From assembly GCA_963717135.1 (NCBI GenBank), contig CAVQVN010000009.1:620001-684000 (forward strand): a stretch of 64,000 bases of DNA, written 5' to 3'. Shown here in pieces: positions 7,571-15,857 of the stretch (position 1 is its first letter; each line of letters starts with the position of its first letter). The notes beneath the pieces were generated by a model. That model worked only from the letters and a program-made list of their open reading frames with translations, ran no database searches and was not told the DNA's origin. Made by a program: the position numbers and the translations under genes. Source of the DNA: UBA4744 sp963717135 (GTDB taxonomy: Bacteria; Actinomycetota; Acidimicrobiia; Spongiisociales; UBA4744).

Positions 7571-8620
7571 CTATCGGCCGAGGACTTCCACGATGATCGT
7601 CGTGACGAACAGATCGCTCCCTCCCGGCTCCCAGTGGCCACCATCGAAAGGTATGAGCCGCACGTCATATCCCGCTTCGGCCAGCACGACTTCGAACGCG
7701 ACCGAGACCTCGTACGGGACGACTGTGTCCGTCTCGCCGTGGAGCAGACGGACCCTCAGATCCGGGTTCTCGCCGATCGAGCCGTACAGGAACTCCCACA
7801 GGTCCGGGTCTCGGTTCTGCATGAAGTCACGCCCATATCCGCCTGTTTCCTCGTATCCGACAAACATGTCGTGGGTGCCGCCCAACCCCACGATCGCATC
7901 CACGTGGGTCGAACCGTCGGTGATCTCGCAGTCCACCTGGCGGGGTGGCCCGCCCCGGGCGAGGGCATACTCCTCCCACCGGGCCTCAATACCGGACCCA
8001 AACAGGGCAGCGATCGAGGCGACACCGCCTCCCTGGCTGTGGCCGGCGAGCACCACTACCGGCGATTCGCTTCCCTGCTCCGATGCCCGGGCGCGTGCGT
8101 AATGGATGGCGCACGCCGCACTCTCAGCGATGGCCCGATGCCCGGCACCCCGATCCCTCATGAGAGCCTCAGCGGGTGTCACGGGGTGGAAGCCGAAGGG
8201 ATACTCCACGTCGAACACGATTGCTCCATGCGCGACAAGGTCAGGGGGCACATATCGGGGTATCGGGACACCCCGGCCGTGGAACAAGATCACGACCGGC
8301 CACTCGCCGGACTCGGTGGGGGTATACATGTCCAGCGTCAGCGGCTCTTCACCCCAGGTGGCATACACGAGACCCTTCTCGGTCACGGCTACCGCCTGGT
8401 CCTCGACCGTCGCTGTTGGAGCCAACGAAGTTGTCGGAGCGGCCGTCGTTGTCGGGGCGACCGTCGTTGTCGGGGCGACCGTCGTTGTCGGAGCGACATC
8501 CGTTTCGCTGCCACCACAGGCCGCCAGCGAGGCCAGCAAGCTGACGGTCATCCCAATGAACAGACGACGTCTCATAAATCGTCTCACGGTTTCAGAACTC
8601 GGAGGAACCTGTGACTGCAT
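7571..8620 (-). CDS. Alpha/beta hydrolase lipoprotein with Thr-rich linker
   Basis: A 349-residue secreted lipoprotein. The signal peptide MRRRLFIGMTVSLLASLAAC ends in lipobox LAAC at about residue 35. A low-complexity linker of PTTTVA-type repeats follows (DNA repeat 8430-8501), then an alpha/beta-hydrolase domain with nucleophile elbow GHSQGGG and a C-terminal His in GGHWEPG. An LHGETDTVVP segment supplies the acid. It probably acts outside the membrane as an esterase or lipase-like enzyme with unknown substrate. The ATG at 8620 has a strong GGAGG; longer upstream frames would run into the preceding gene. It is third in the sigma/anti-sigma operon, 55 nt after the second gene. Confidence 0.85.
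   Translation of the reverse strand: MQSQVPPSSETVRRFMRRRLFIGMTVSLLASLAACGGSETDVAPTTTVAPTTTVAPTTTAAPTTSLAPTATVEDQAVAVTEKGLVYATWGEEPLTLDMYTPTESGEWPVVILFHGRGVPIPRYVPPDLVAHGAIVFDVEYPFGFHPVTPAEALMRDRGAGHRAIAESAACAIHYARARASEQGSESPVVVLAGHSQGGGVASIAALFGSGIEARWEEYALARGGPPRQVDCEITDGSTHVDAIVGLGGTHDMFVGYEETGGYGRDFMQNRDPDLWEFLYGSIGENPDLRVRLLHGETDTVVPYEVSVAFEVVLAEAGYDVRLIPFDGGHWEPGGSDLFVTTIIVEVLGR
8430..8501 (-). repeat. Four 18-bp tandem units coding the lipoprotein linker
   Basis: Four consecutive 18-nt units beginning GTTGTCGG (plus strand), the middle two identical, encode the Ala-Pro-Thr-Thr-Thr-Val type repeats between lipobox and hydrolase domain. Copy number could vary by slippage without breaking the frame. 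Confidence 0.85.
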
Positions 8621-8675
8621 AGCCGCCTCCTTCCTCCCTACCCCACAAGGCACGGACGACTCCACCTGGCGCTGG

Positions 8676-10013
8676 CTAGTCGTTTTTCCAGAGCCAGATT
8701 CCCTGAAAGTCGGATGGCTCACCCCAATCTCCCCAACCCTCGCCGGGGTCGTATACGGCAAGGCTCGATCCGGATACCGCCAGGTGTTCGTTCCAGCCAC
8801 CAGATCGCCACTCGCCGGAACTGCTCACCCAGGTCTGGCCGTCGGAAGAGACTTCGAAGCCGGTCGGGTTCACAACCACAAAACCGAGCTCTTCGGAGTA
8901 GACCACTTGGGTGCCCCACAAGGTGGTGTCCCACACGGGTTCGCTACCGCCCACGGTCGCCAGGGTCCAGTCGACCCCGTTTGGCGAGAAGGAAACTTCT
9001 GCGAGCCAACCTTCTTGGATGGCCACAATTCCGGCTGGACCGATAGCCATCGACGAAATACCGTCAAATTCGAGATCAACCGGCATCCAGGTCTCTCCGT
9101 CGTCGACCGAGGTGAACATCACACCCCCCGATACGTCCGTCGTGAGGACCGTCGCATAGAACAGCCATCGACCGTCGACCCACCCCACTCCAAGGTCTTG
9201 GAGGCCGATACCCTGACCTCCGATTTGTGGCAGCCGGTGTCGTTCCCAGTTGTCCCGGTCCGGGTCCCCGATCCAGACGAACAACGACTGGGTGTTACCC
9301 CCAAGCACGATCACCTCATCGGGTGAGGCGGCGGCCGCGTGCACCCCGAGCGGACCGGTCAAGCCGGTGAGGTCGAGGTGGATGTCCCGCCACTGGCCGG
9401 TGCGGGGATGCCCGACGAAACCCGCCCAACCATCGCCGGTCCGGTCCGGATCAACCATGTTGGCGACCAGCGCCACCTCCTGACCCTGGACCGCAACCGC
9501 GTGGGCGAGAACCATCTCCCCGAAGTGGGAGTAGATCGGGCCGGTGTCGAACTCCTGCCATTCGACACCGTCTTCCGACCAGATCGACTCGATCGGGTCT
9601 CTCAACGCCAAGAATCCGCCACCCGGGATACCAATCAGGTCCCGGAAAGCCTCTGGCTCTGTGGGCTTCAAGACTTGGACCCAACCAGACACCAGATCCT
9701 CAGGATCAACCAGCGGTGCCTGTGGCTCGCCGAGCGAAGATCCGCCGACGCCGGTTGTCGTCGTGGCGGGCTGCTCGACGAACTCGGAGCCAGCGAACAG
9801 CCAGATCCCAAGGACGGCGCCGCCCACCACCAGCGCCACCGCCACCGCCGCCACCAACCCGTAAACCCAGCGAGGTCGTACCCGACGATCCAAAGGTCGG
9901 GCGACTCGAATCACAGGGACTCGGTCGACCAGCTCACCCAACTCGACCGGGTCGATACCCTCCACGAAAAACTCGGTGTACGCCCGGACCTGGTCCTTGA
10001 GGTCAGCGGTCAT
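8676..10013 (-). CDS. Membrane anti-sigma-like protein with extracellular beta-propeller-like domain
   Basis: A 445-residue protein. About 48 N-terminal cytosolic residues have two short helices, one transmembrane helix spans 50-74, then a Thr/Gly linker leads to a large exported domain. That domain has repeated Trp-rich blocks such as SxDGxxW and SVDDGETW, typical of BNR/Asp-box sialidase-like propellers. The gene starts 11 nt inside the preceding sigma-factor gene, which strongly suggests sigma/anti-sigma coupling. The cytosolic part is too short and diverged to name as a known anti-sigma domain, and no zinc motif is seen. The propeller may sense an outside ligand. Confidence 0.65.
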   Translation of the reverse strand: MTADLKDQVRAYTEFFVEGIDPVELGELVDRVPVIRVARPLDRRVRPRWVYGLVAAVAVALVVGGAVLGIWLFAGSEFVEQPATTTTGVGGSSLGEPQAPLVDPEDLVSGWVQVLKPTEPEAFRDLIGIPGGGFLALRDPIESIWSEDGVEWQEFDTGPIYSHFGEMVLAHAVAVQGQEVALVANMVDPDRTGDGWAGFVGHPRTGQWRDIHLDLTGLTGPLGVHAAAASPDEVIVLGGNTQSLFVWIGDPDRDNWERHRLPQIGGQGIGLQDLGVGWVDGRWLFYATVLTTDVSGGVMFTSVDDGETWMPVDLEFDGISSMAIGPAGIVAIQEGWLAEVSFSPNGVDWTLATVGGSEPVWDTTLWGTQVVYSEELGFVVVNPTGFEVSSDGQTWVSSSGEWRSGGWNEHLAVSGSSLAVYDPGEGWGDWGEPSDFQGIWLWKND

Positions 10014-10473
10014 CGTTCACCCCCAACGCTCTCCGCAACCGGGCCATACCTCGCTCACCGTGCTTCTGCACGGTCGATTTCGACACCCCCAACAACTCGG
10101 CGGTCTCCGCCAACGACCAGTCCAAACCGTGAACCAGCATCACCACCACCCGCTGCCGCTCCGGAAGCTTCCCCAACGCTCCGGCCAAACCGGGTTCCAC
10201 CCACGGCAACCGACCATCGGTCGGTTCAGGAAACCCAACCCGGGGTCTGCGACTCCGCCGGGCCTTGTTCCGACCCACCCCCCACAAATACCCAACCGGA
10301 TTCTCAACCACACAAACCCGATCCCAATGCTCCCAACCAAACGCCAAAGCCTCCGCCGTTGCTTCCCTCCCCAACTCCGCCCCAAACGCCGCACACAACG
10401 CCCTCCGCAAACGAGGCTCAGCCTCTGTCACAAACCCCACAAACTCATCCAGCTTCGTCCGGTCTTCCAACAC
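10003..10473 (-). CDS. ECF-type RNA polymerase sigma factor
   Basis: A 156-residue sigma-70-family protein with a region 2-like helical half (AEPRLRRALCAAFG to NPVGYLWGVGRNKARR). Region 4 has the HTH PERQRVVVMLVHGLDWSLAETAELLGVS split over about 110-135, ending KSTVQKHGERGMARLRRAL. I chose GTG at 10473 because GGAGG lies 5 nt upstream. The frame stays open for another 214 codons upstream, but that part has no recognisable domain and runs through apparently noncoding DNA. It overlaps the anti-sigma-like gene by 11 nt. It probably drives its own operon and a few target promoters; no matching promoter was identified. Confidence 0.82.
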   Translation of the reverse strand: MLEDRTKLDEFVGFVTEAEPRLRRALCAAFGAELGREATAEALAFGWEHWDRVCVVENPVGYLWGVGRNKARRSRRPRVGFPEPTDGRLPWVEPGLAGALGKLPERQRVVVMLVHGLDWSLAETAELLGVSKSTVQKHGERGMARLRRALGVNDDR

Positions 10474-10928
10474 CGTGCCCTCCGGCACCCTCACCCAAAT
10501 AGTGCACCCAAACCCAGCTTCGTACGACAAGTATTTGCGCCCTATCAATGGCGGGGAGATCAAAGCTTTGGCTGGCCACCCCCTTTTTTCTAGCCAGACA
10601 GCTAGACCACAACACCAGAGCAATCTGGCTGGGTCCCCCGACGACGTTCTGTTCGCTGATGCCCTCCAGTGCCGTGTGGTGACGCCAGTACAGGCGGGTC
10701 GGGGCGTTCGTGACGTCCCGTGTCGGCTAGTGACCTCTAGAAGCGCCCGGTTGTTTGACCCAGGTTTGACCAACGACCCCTCGAAGCGCTCGTTATGCGA
10801 CGATCTGGCACATCCGGACATGTGCTCGTTCTCGCTCGAAGCAACCACACACGCCGCCAGAGAACCACGCACAGAACCCGCATTATGCCGGTAATCGGGT
10901 GAAGTTGTGTGTGCTGGTTTGTCATGGT
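10474..10928. other. 455-bp gap between sigma factor and integrase genes
   Basis: No convincing gene on either strand. It holds an inverted repeat CTAGC-N6-GCTAG next to a T6 run at about 10585-10606 (wrong order for a terminator on either strand) and should contain the promoter of the sigma operon. It is probably a decayed edge of the mobile segment. Confidence 0.5.
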
Positions 10929-12164
10929 TCAGTCTCCGGTTGGGGTGTTGTCGATGAGTTGTTGGTAGAGGGTGGCTCGGCCGGGTTGGTGATGGTTTTG
11001 GGCGTGGTCTCGCTGCCGGATCAGCACCTCGATGTGGCTGTGGTCGGTGGCGTAGTAGGTGCAGGTCTCGCAGATCGTTTCGTAGTGGCAGTCCATTGCG
11101 GCGGGTCGTTGACACCAGCCGTTACCGAGCATCCGTTGGTGTTGTTGGCGGATTCGCCGCATGTTGGGTCCCTCGGCGTCGGCGGGGAGTGTGGTGCTGT
11201 ATAGGTGGTCGACTTTGGTGGAGACCTGGATGTATTCGTTGGCGACGGTCCGGTCGGCGATCCGGGCGTAGACGAGGGTCATCTCGAGGTTCTTGTGACC
11301 CAAGAGGGCGGCGACGGCTTCGAGGCGCATTCCCCGGTTGATGGCTTGGGTGCCGAGGGTGTGACGCAGCTGGTGGGGGTGGATATGACCGATCCCGGCT
11401 CGTTTGGCGATCCGGCGAACCATCCGGGTGACCCGATGCCGGTCAACGGCACCGACGTGGTCGGCGAGGAGGCGGCCGTGGCGGACGATATGGACAGCGT
11501 TGTTGGTCTGCCACCCAGCGACGAGTTCGACCAGGTCGGGATGGAGAGGAACATACCGGTCGTTGCGGAGTTTCCCGACTGGGACATGCAACCAGTGGTG
11601 CTCACCGATACGAACGACCGGGTCGGCGGGCAGGTTGGTGAGTTCCCCAACCCGCATCCCGGTGCGGGCCAGTAACAACACACACAGTTTGCGGAGCGGG
11701 TCAGGTTCGATGTGGGCCTGGTGCATGAACTTTGCCATGGCGGCGTCGTCTAAGAACTTGGGTAACGGTTCGGGTCGGGGTGGGACGTCCCCGTGGATGA
11801 TCGGGTTGCGGCGGGGTGCGTCTTCGAGGTCCCATTCGATGATCCGATCAAAGAACACCTTCAACATACGGAGCCGTTGCCGGATGGTGTTGGTCGCTAA
11901 CGGCTGGCCGGTGTTGGAGGTCACGTCGTTGGCGAGCTTGATCTTGAACGCTTCGATATGGCCTCGTTCGATGTCGGCGACACCGACCACCGCAGGGTCG
12001 TGTTCACAGACCCACAGCCCGAAGATGCGCAGTGCCCGGTCGGCGGCAGTAACCGTGGCTGCGGTCAAAGTAACGGCCTGCTGGTTCAAATAGCGCCGCA
12101 TGGTCGCTGCCAGCTGAGGTGCCCGGCCGGCTAACACTTCCCAATCGCTGGTCGGTCCCGACAC
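10929..12164 (-). CDS. Tyrosine recombinase/integrase with C-terminal Cys/His cluster
   Basis: A 411-residue tyrosine recombinase. A SAM-like N-terminal core-binding domain (about 20-140) is followed by the catalytic domain with Arg in ARTGMRVGEL, His-x-x-Arg in HPHQLRHT, the second His in LLGHKN and Tyr in TLVYARI. Past the catalytic domain is a cluster CHYETICETCTYY with following His residues, probably a zinc site. The frame is open to 12263, but the first codons overlap an unrelated integrase remnant on the other strand, so I set the start at GTG 12164; the exact start is uncertain. It lies on the 3' side of tRNA-Glu(TTC). Confidence 0.85.
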   Translation of the reverse strand: MSGPTSDWEVLAGRAPQLAATMRRYLNQQAVTLTAATVTAADRALRIFGLWVCEHDPAVVGVADIERGHIEAFKIKLANDVTSNTGQPLATNTIRQRLRMLKVFFDRIIEWDLEDAPRRNPIIHGDVPPRPEPLPKFLDDAAMAKFMHQAHIEPDPLRKLCVLLLARTGMRVGELTNLPADPVVRIGEHHWLHVPVGKLRNDRYVPLHPDLVELVAGWQTNNAVHIVRHGRLLADHVGAVDRHRVTRMVRRIAKRAGIGHIHPHQLRHTLGTQAINRGMRLEAVAALLGHKNLEMTLVYARIADRTVANEYIQVSTKVDHLYSTTLPADAEGPNMRRIRQQHQRMLGNGWCQRPAAMDCHYETICETCTYYATDHSHIEVLIRQRDHAQNHHQPGRATLYQQLIDNTPTGD

Positions 12165-12180
12165 CTCAACGACGGAGACG

Positions 12181-12405
12181 TTGACGGTCTGGCTGATCGC
12201 CGCCGGTGAACACCCCAAAGCCATCCAGACCCGGCTCGGGCACTCCTCTATCCAGGTCACCATCGACCGCTACGGGCACCTCATGGACGGCCTCGACGAC
12301 CAAACCGCCGACCGTCTCGACGCCATCGCCCAATCCGTTCGTGGCCCAGGCGTGGCCCAAGCCACCCAACCGACCGACCTCCAAACGCGCAGAAACCCCC
12401 GTTGA
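12181..12405 (+). pseudogene. C-terminal remnant of a second tyrosine integrase
   Basis: Seventy-odd codons encode only the end of a phage-type integrase: WLIAAGEHPKAIQTRLGHSS (box with catalytic His) and IDRYGHLMDG with the catalytic Tyr, then a short tail. The N-terminal part with the Arg and first His is absent, and the frame starts abruptly at the junction with the other integrase. It ends 14 nt before the tRNA-Glu 3' end, as expected for an element that used this tRNA as attachment site. Confidence 0.8.
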
Positions 12406-12419
12406 GCAGGGGTCTTGCA

Positions 12420-12495
12420 TGGTAGCCCCGACGGGATTCGAACCCGCGTTACCGGCTTGAAAGGCCGGCGTCCTAGGCCGCTGGACGACGGGGCC
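12420..12495 (-). tRNA. tRNA-Glu, anticodon TTC
   Basis: A reverse-strand 76-nt tRNA with encoded CCA. The acceptor is GGCCCCG/CGGGGCT, the anticodon loop CTTTCAA and the T-arm GGGTTCGAATCCC. It decodes GAA/GAG. It follows gltX by about 90 nt in the same direction. Its 3' end faces an integrase gene and an integrase remnant. Confidence 0.95.
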
Positions 12496-12587
12496 AGCAC
12501 CGGACGGCATGGTAGCGCAGGGTGGGCCTTCCCCGAACTTGCGTCGATGCCCGAGCCACCTCGTACCAAATCGACGCAAGAACGGTT

Positions 12588-14036
12588 TTAGAGCCGGGCG
12601 CGGGCCGTTCGAAGCCGCTCGAGGCTCGCTTCCCGACCCAGTACCTCCAGGGTTTCGAAGAGAGGGGGGCTGACCGTTGAACCGGTGACGGCCACCCGGA
12701 TGGGTTGGAGCCCCTGGCGAGCATTCAATCCCAGCTCGTCGAGCATTGCCCGCAGCGTTCCTTCTATGGCTTCCGCTTCCCACTCCGCAACGACGGTCAG
12801 GCGATCGAAGGCGGCGTCGAGAGCGCCGGCGGTGGTCCCGGTTTCCATGATCTTGTGCCACGACGTTTCGTCGTATGCCAGGGTGGGAGCGAACGCGAAG
12901 CTCACCATCGACGGCACTTCCGTCAGCAGTTTGACCCGTTCCTGGACGAGCGGTCCCAGCGCCGCCAGTTGCTCTCGTTCGGCGCCGGACAGTTCCCGAC
13001 CCAGGTCGTCCTCGATGAACGGAAGCGCCCGCACGATGAATTCCGTTTGATCGAGGTCACGGATATAGATCCCATTCATCCAGGCGAGCTTCTCCGGATC
13101 GAAGACTGCGGCGTTCTTGGAGACCGCGGTCAGGTCGAATCGCTCGACCGCCTGTTCTCGGGTGAACACGGTTGTCTCGGCCTCGTACGACCAGCCGAGA
13201 AGACACATGTAATTGAACATCGCCTCGGGCAAGTAACCGCCCTCGCGATAGGCCTTCAATGACACGTCGCCATGGCGCTTGGACAGCTTGCGGCCGTCGG
13301 GACCAAAGAGCAAAGGCAGATGGGCGTAGGTGGGCGGTGTTCCCCCCATCGCCAGGGTGATGAGGATGTGCTTGGGAGTGGACGACAGCAGATCCTCACC
13401 CCGTGCCACATGAGTGATGCCGTAATCAACGTCGTCAACCGTCGAAGCAAGGTGGTAAGTGGGCGACCCGTCGGACCGTACGAGCACGAAGTCGTCGACG
13501 ACCTCATGGTCGAAACGAACCTCGTCGCGGACCACGTCCTCGAAGATCGTGGCGCCGGGACGGGGGACCGCGAGGCGGATGACGGCCGCCTCGCCTTGGT
13601 CTTTCCTTCGGGCCCTCTCGGTGGGATCGACCAACCGGCACGTACCGTCGTAACCCGGTGGCCGGCTTTGCGCCTGAGCTTGCTTGCGCCGCTCGTCCAA
13701 CTCGGCGGGCGTGCAGAAGCAGTAATAGGCGTGGCCGGATTCCAGCAGTTGACCGGCCACCTCCCGGTACCGATCGAGGCGATCGCTCTGCCGGTAGCTG
13801 CCGTGCGGGCCGCCGACTTCTACGCCTTCGTCCCAATCGAGGCCCATCCAACGCAACCCGGCCAGCACATCCTCCTCGTAAACCTTCTCCGATCGAGCCA
13901 GGTCGGTGTCATCGACGCGGAGAATGAAGGTGCCTCCGGTATGACGGGCATACAACCAGTTGAAGAGGGCCGCCCGGGCGTTGCCTACGTGAAGGAACCC
14001 GGTCGGTGAAGGAGCGATACGTACCCGGACGGTCAT
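12588..14036 (-). CDS. gltX: Glutamyl-tRNA synthetase
   Basis: A 482-residue class I synthetase that charges tRNA-Glu. The HIGH-type box is in SPTGFLHVGNAR (9-20) and the KMSKS-type box is GRKLSKRHG (about 245-253). A cysteine pair CFC occurs in the zinc-region position near 107. Length is normal. ATGA overlap with the FAH-family gene shows translational coupling. With gatCAB present in the window the enzyme is probably non-discriminating and also mischarges tRNA-Gln with Glu, but this cannot be read from motifs alone. Confidence 0.95.
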   Translation of the reverse strand: MTVRVRIAPSPTGFLHVGNARAALFNWLYARHTGGTFILRVDDTDLARSEKVYEEDVLAGLRWMGLDWDEGVEVGGPHGSYRQSDRLDRYREVAGQLLESGHAYYCFCTPAELDERRKQAQAQSRPPGYDGTCRLVDPTERARRKDQGEAAVIRLAVPRPGATIFEDVVRDEVRFDHEVVDDFVLVRSDGSPTYHLASTVDDVDYGITHVARGEDLLSSTPKHILITLAMGGTPPTYAHLPLLFGPDGRKLSKRHGDVSLKAYREGGYLPEAMFNYMCLLGWSYEAETTVFTREQAVERFDLTAVSKNAAVFDPEKLAWMNGIYIRDLDQTEFIVRALPFIEDDLGRELSGAEREQLAALGPLVQERVKLLTEVPSMVSFAFAPTLAYDETSWHKIMETGTTAGALDAAFDRLTVVAEWEAEAIEGTLRAMLDELGLNARQGLQPIRVAVTGSTVSPPLFETLEVLGREASLERLRTARARL

Positions 14037-14794
14037 CGTCGACCCACCGGGTTGGCCAGGACCCCAATGCCTTCGATTTCGACCTCCATCAGGTCACCCG
14101 GCACGACCGGGCTGATACCCGAGGGAGTCCCGGTGAGCACCACATCACCCGGCAGCAGGGTCATAACCCGGGTGATGAACTCGATCAATTCCGCAATGCC
14201 GAACACCATGTCCGCCGTGGAGCCCGATTGCCGCACTTCACCGTTGACCCGACACTCGATGCTCAACCCTTCCAGTGGGTCGAGTTCAGTCTCAATGGCC
14301 GGACCGAGCGGGCAAAACGTGTCAAATCCCTTCGCGCGCGCCCATTGCCCGTCCTTGCGCTGCAAATCGCGAGCCGTCACGTCATTGCCGGCCGTATAAC
14401 CGAGAATCACGCTTTGAACATCTTCCGCCTTCACGTTGTGGGCCACGGCCCCAATGACCACGGCCAGTTCAGCTTCATGTTCGACGTGCTGCGAGTCGGG
14501 GGGATAAACCACCGGCACCCCGGGACCAATAACCGAGGTAGCCGGCTTGATGAAGATGATCGGAGCGTCGGGAACCTCGTTTCCCGTCTCCTCTGCGTGG
14601 GCAACGTAGTTCCTGCCCACGGCTACGACTTTGGTTGGGAATACCGGAGCGAGCAGGCGGCCCCGCAGGAAGGGCACCACCACCTCGGTCGGTTCCCAGG
14701 CCACGAGCGGCGAACCCTGGTACACGCGGATGCCTTCGGGTTCGACCCCTCCGTAGGAGATTCCTTCCTCGGTGCGGATGCGGACGATCTTCAC
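14033..14794 (-). CDS. Fumarylacetoacetate hydrolase-family protein
   Basis: A 253-residue FAH-fold enzyme. A small N-terminal domain (1-60) precedes the catalytic barrel, which has the metal-ligand pattern EHEAELAVVIG and the following GNDVTARDLQ block. GRNYVAHAEE and LTGTPSGISP are family signatures. Members hydrolyse or decarboxylate acylpyruvates and 2-hydroxyhepta-2,4-dienedioate-type compounds; the substrate here is not indicated. It overlaps both neighbours by ATGA in an operon ending with gltX. Confidence 0.88.
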   Translation of the reverse strand: MKIVRIRTEEGISYGGVEPEGIRVYQGSPLVAWEPTEVVVPFLRGRLLAPVFPTKVVAVGRNYVAHAEETGNEVPDAPIIFIKPATSVIGPGVPVVYPPDSQHVEHEAELAVVIGAVAHNVKAEDVQSVILGYTAGNDVTARDLQRKDGQWARAKGFDTFCPLGPAIETELDPLEGLSIECRVNGEVRQSGSTADMVFGIAELIEFITRVMTLLPGDVVLTGTPSGISPVVPGDLMEVEIEGIGVLANPVGRR

Positions 14795-15336
14795 GGGTAA
14801 TACTCGTCGCTATCAAAGCGGGCGATGCGAGCCCGGTGAGCTGGATCCATATGCTGGATGGTATCGGCAAAGTGATCGGCACTGATCGGAATGAAGAGAG
14901 CTCGCGCTTCGACGTAGGTGTTCCCATCGTCATCGAAGCCGACGGATTCCGCCCATAGCTTGTGCCCCTCCCGGGCGGCCAACCAGGCCTCCGCCCGCAA
15001 GGTCAAACCGAGCGGGATGGGGCGGAGATAGTTGATCTCCAACCTGGCCGTCACCGCAGGTCGCTGATGGGCAATCATCACAAAACCCATCAGATCATCA
15101 AAGAAGGCCGCCGCCGCACCACCGTGGACCACGCCCGGGCCACCCTGAAAACGCTTGGCAAAGTCCAGCTCCCCAACGACCTTGTTTCCTTCGTAACGCG
15201 GCCGGACTCCCAATCCGTGTTCGTTTTCCGACCCGCAACCGAAGCACCACGGTAGATGCTGGATGGCCAGGTCGGCCAAGACCTCGACATCGGGCACCGG
15301 GATCACTTCTCCCGTCAAGTATCTGAGGCGATCCAT
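14791..15336 (-). CDS. PaaI-type hotdog thioesterase
   Basis: A 181-residue single-hotdog protein. The N-terminal CFGCGSENEHGLG motif is typical of the family, followed by the central helix GGPGVVHGGAAAAFFDD holding the active-site region. It probably hydrolyses acyl-CoA thioesters in the cytosol. The ATG at 15336 overlaps the previous stop by one base (TGATG). It belongs to the gltX operon. Confidence 0.85.
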   Translation of the reverse strand: MDRLRYLTGEVIPVPDVEVLADLAIQHLPWCFGCGSENEHGLGVRPRYEGNKVVGELDFAKRFQGGPGVVHGGAAAAFFDDLMGFVMIAHQRPAVTARLEINYLRPIPLGLTLRAEAWLAAREGHKLWAESVGFDDDGNTYVEARALFIPISADHFADTIQHMDPAHRARIARFDSDEYYP

Positions 15337-15845
15337 CAAGGTGCCGCGGTCAGACCGGCCACATTCAGGAGGTGACGAACCCGTTCGGGGTCGGCGCTCA
15401 AGAGGTCCGGTGAGAGCTGCGACAGAAACGATTCGCCCTTGACTCGCTCACGAGCAGCAGCGGCCAGCCACTCGTGTCGAGCCGTACTGAGTTGCGTGAC
15501 GACGTCATCGGGAACACCTTCCGGGCGTAGACCGAGCAGGATGAGAGCTACCTCCACGTCGGCGGGAGCGGGTCCGCGACCGCTGAGGGCAGCCCGAGCC
15601 GCGGCAACTGAGGCCACCACCGCATCGACACCTCTATCCGATCGATCGAATTCCGTGGCGCCGACGAGCCGCAACACCCACCCGGTGTCGGGCCCGGGAC
15701 GGCCGAAAGCGCCTCCCGCCACCGCCTCGGCCGGTGTGGTGATCTCGCCGGGCCGCCCCCCGGCTCCCCGCCGGGCGGCTCCCGGTTCGAGCACGGAACG
15801 TGGCAGGTCGCTCGCGTCTAGTTCGATGTTTGGTTGCTGGCCCAC
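15336..15845 (-). CDS. Hypothetical Ala-rich protein
   Basis: A 169-residue soluble protein that I do not recognise. It is Ala/Gly/Pro-rich at the N-terminus, then mostly helical with a DPERVRHLLNVAG end. No signal peptide or membrane segment. The GTG start has AAGGA 8 nt upstream. It lies 12 nt after ilvE and overlaps the thioesterase gene, so it is a genuine operon member despite having no assigned function. Confidence 0.65.
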   Translation of the reverse strand: MGQQPNIELDASDLPRSVLEPGAARRGAGGRPGEITTPAEAVAGGAFGRPGPDTGWVLRLVGATEFDRSDRGVDAVVASVAAARAALSGRGPAPADVEVALILLGLRPEGVPDDVVTQLSTARHEWLAAAARERVKGESFLSQLSPDLLSADPERVRHLLNVAGLTAAP

Positions 15846-15857
15846 TGGCGGTTCCTT

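Noticed and set aside
8421..8501. The 18-bp repeats as a CRISPR array
   Set aside because: No spacers separate the units and they are in frame with the lipoprotein linker.
10541..10546. CCTATC near the sigma-factor gene
   Set aside because: Single half-site without the GATAGG partner, far from the island; expected by chance.
10588..10606. T6 run and CTAGC inverted repeat as a terminator
   Set aside because: The T-run precedes the stem on the plus strand and becomes an A-run on the minus strand, so it is the wrong order for either direction.
10474..11115. N-terminal extension of the sigma factor upstream of 10473
   Set aside because: The extra 214 codons have no domain, overlap the integrase gene's 3' end, and a better GTG with GGAGG lies at 10473.
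2082..12495. The two tRNA-Glu genes as ends of a 10-kb mobile element
   Set aside because: The shared bases are ordinary tRNA-Glu sequence, both tRNAs fold fully with different anticodons, and the genes between are not element-like apart from the stretch beside the second tRNA.
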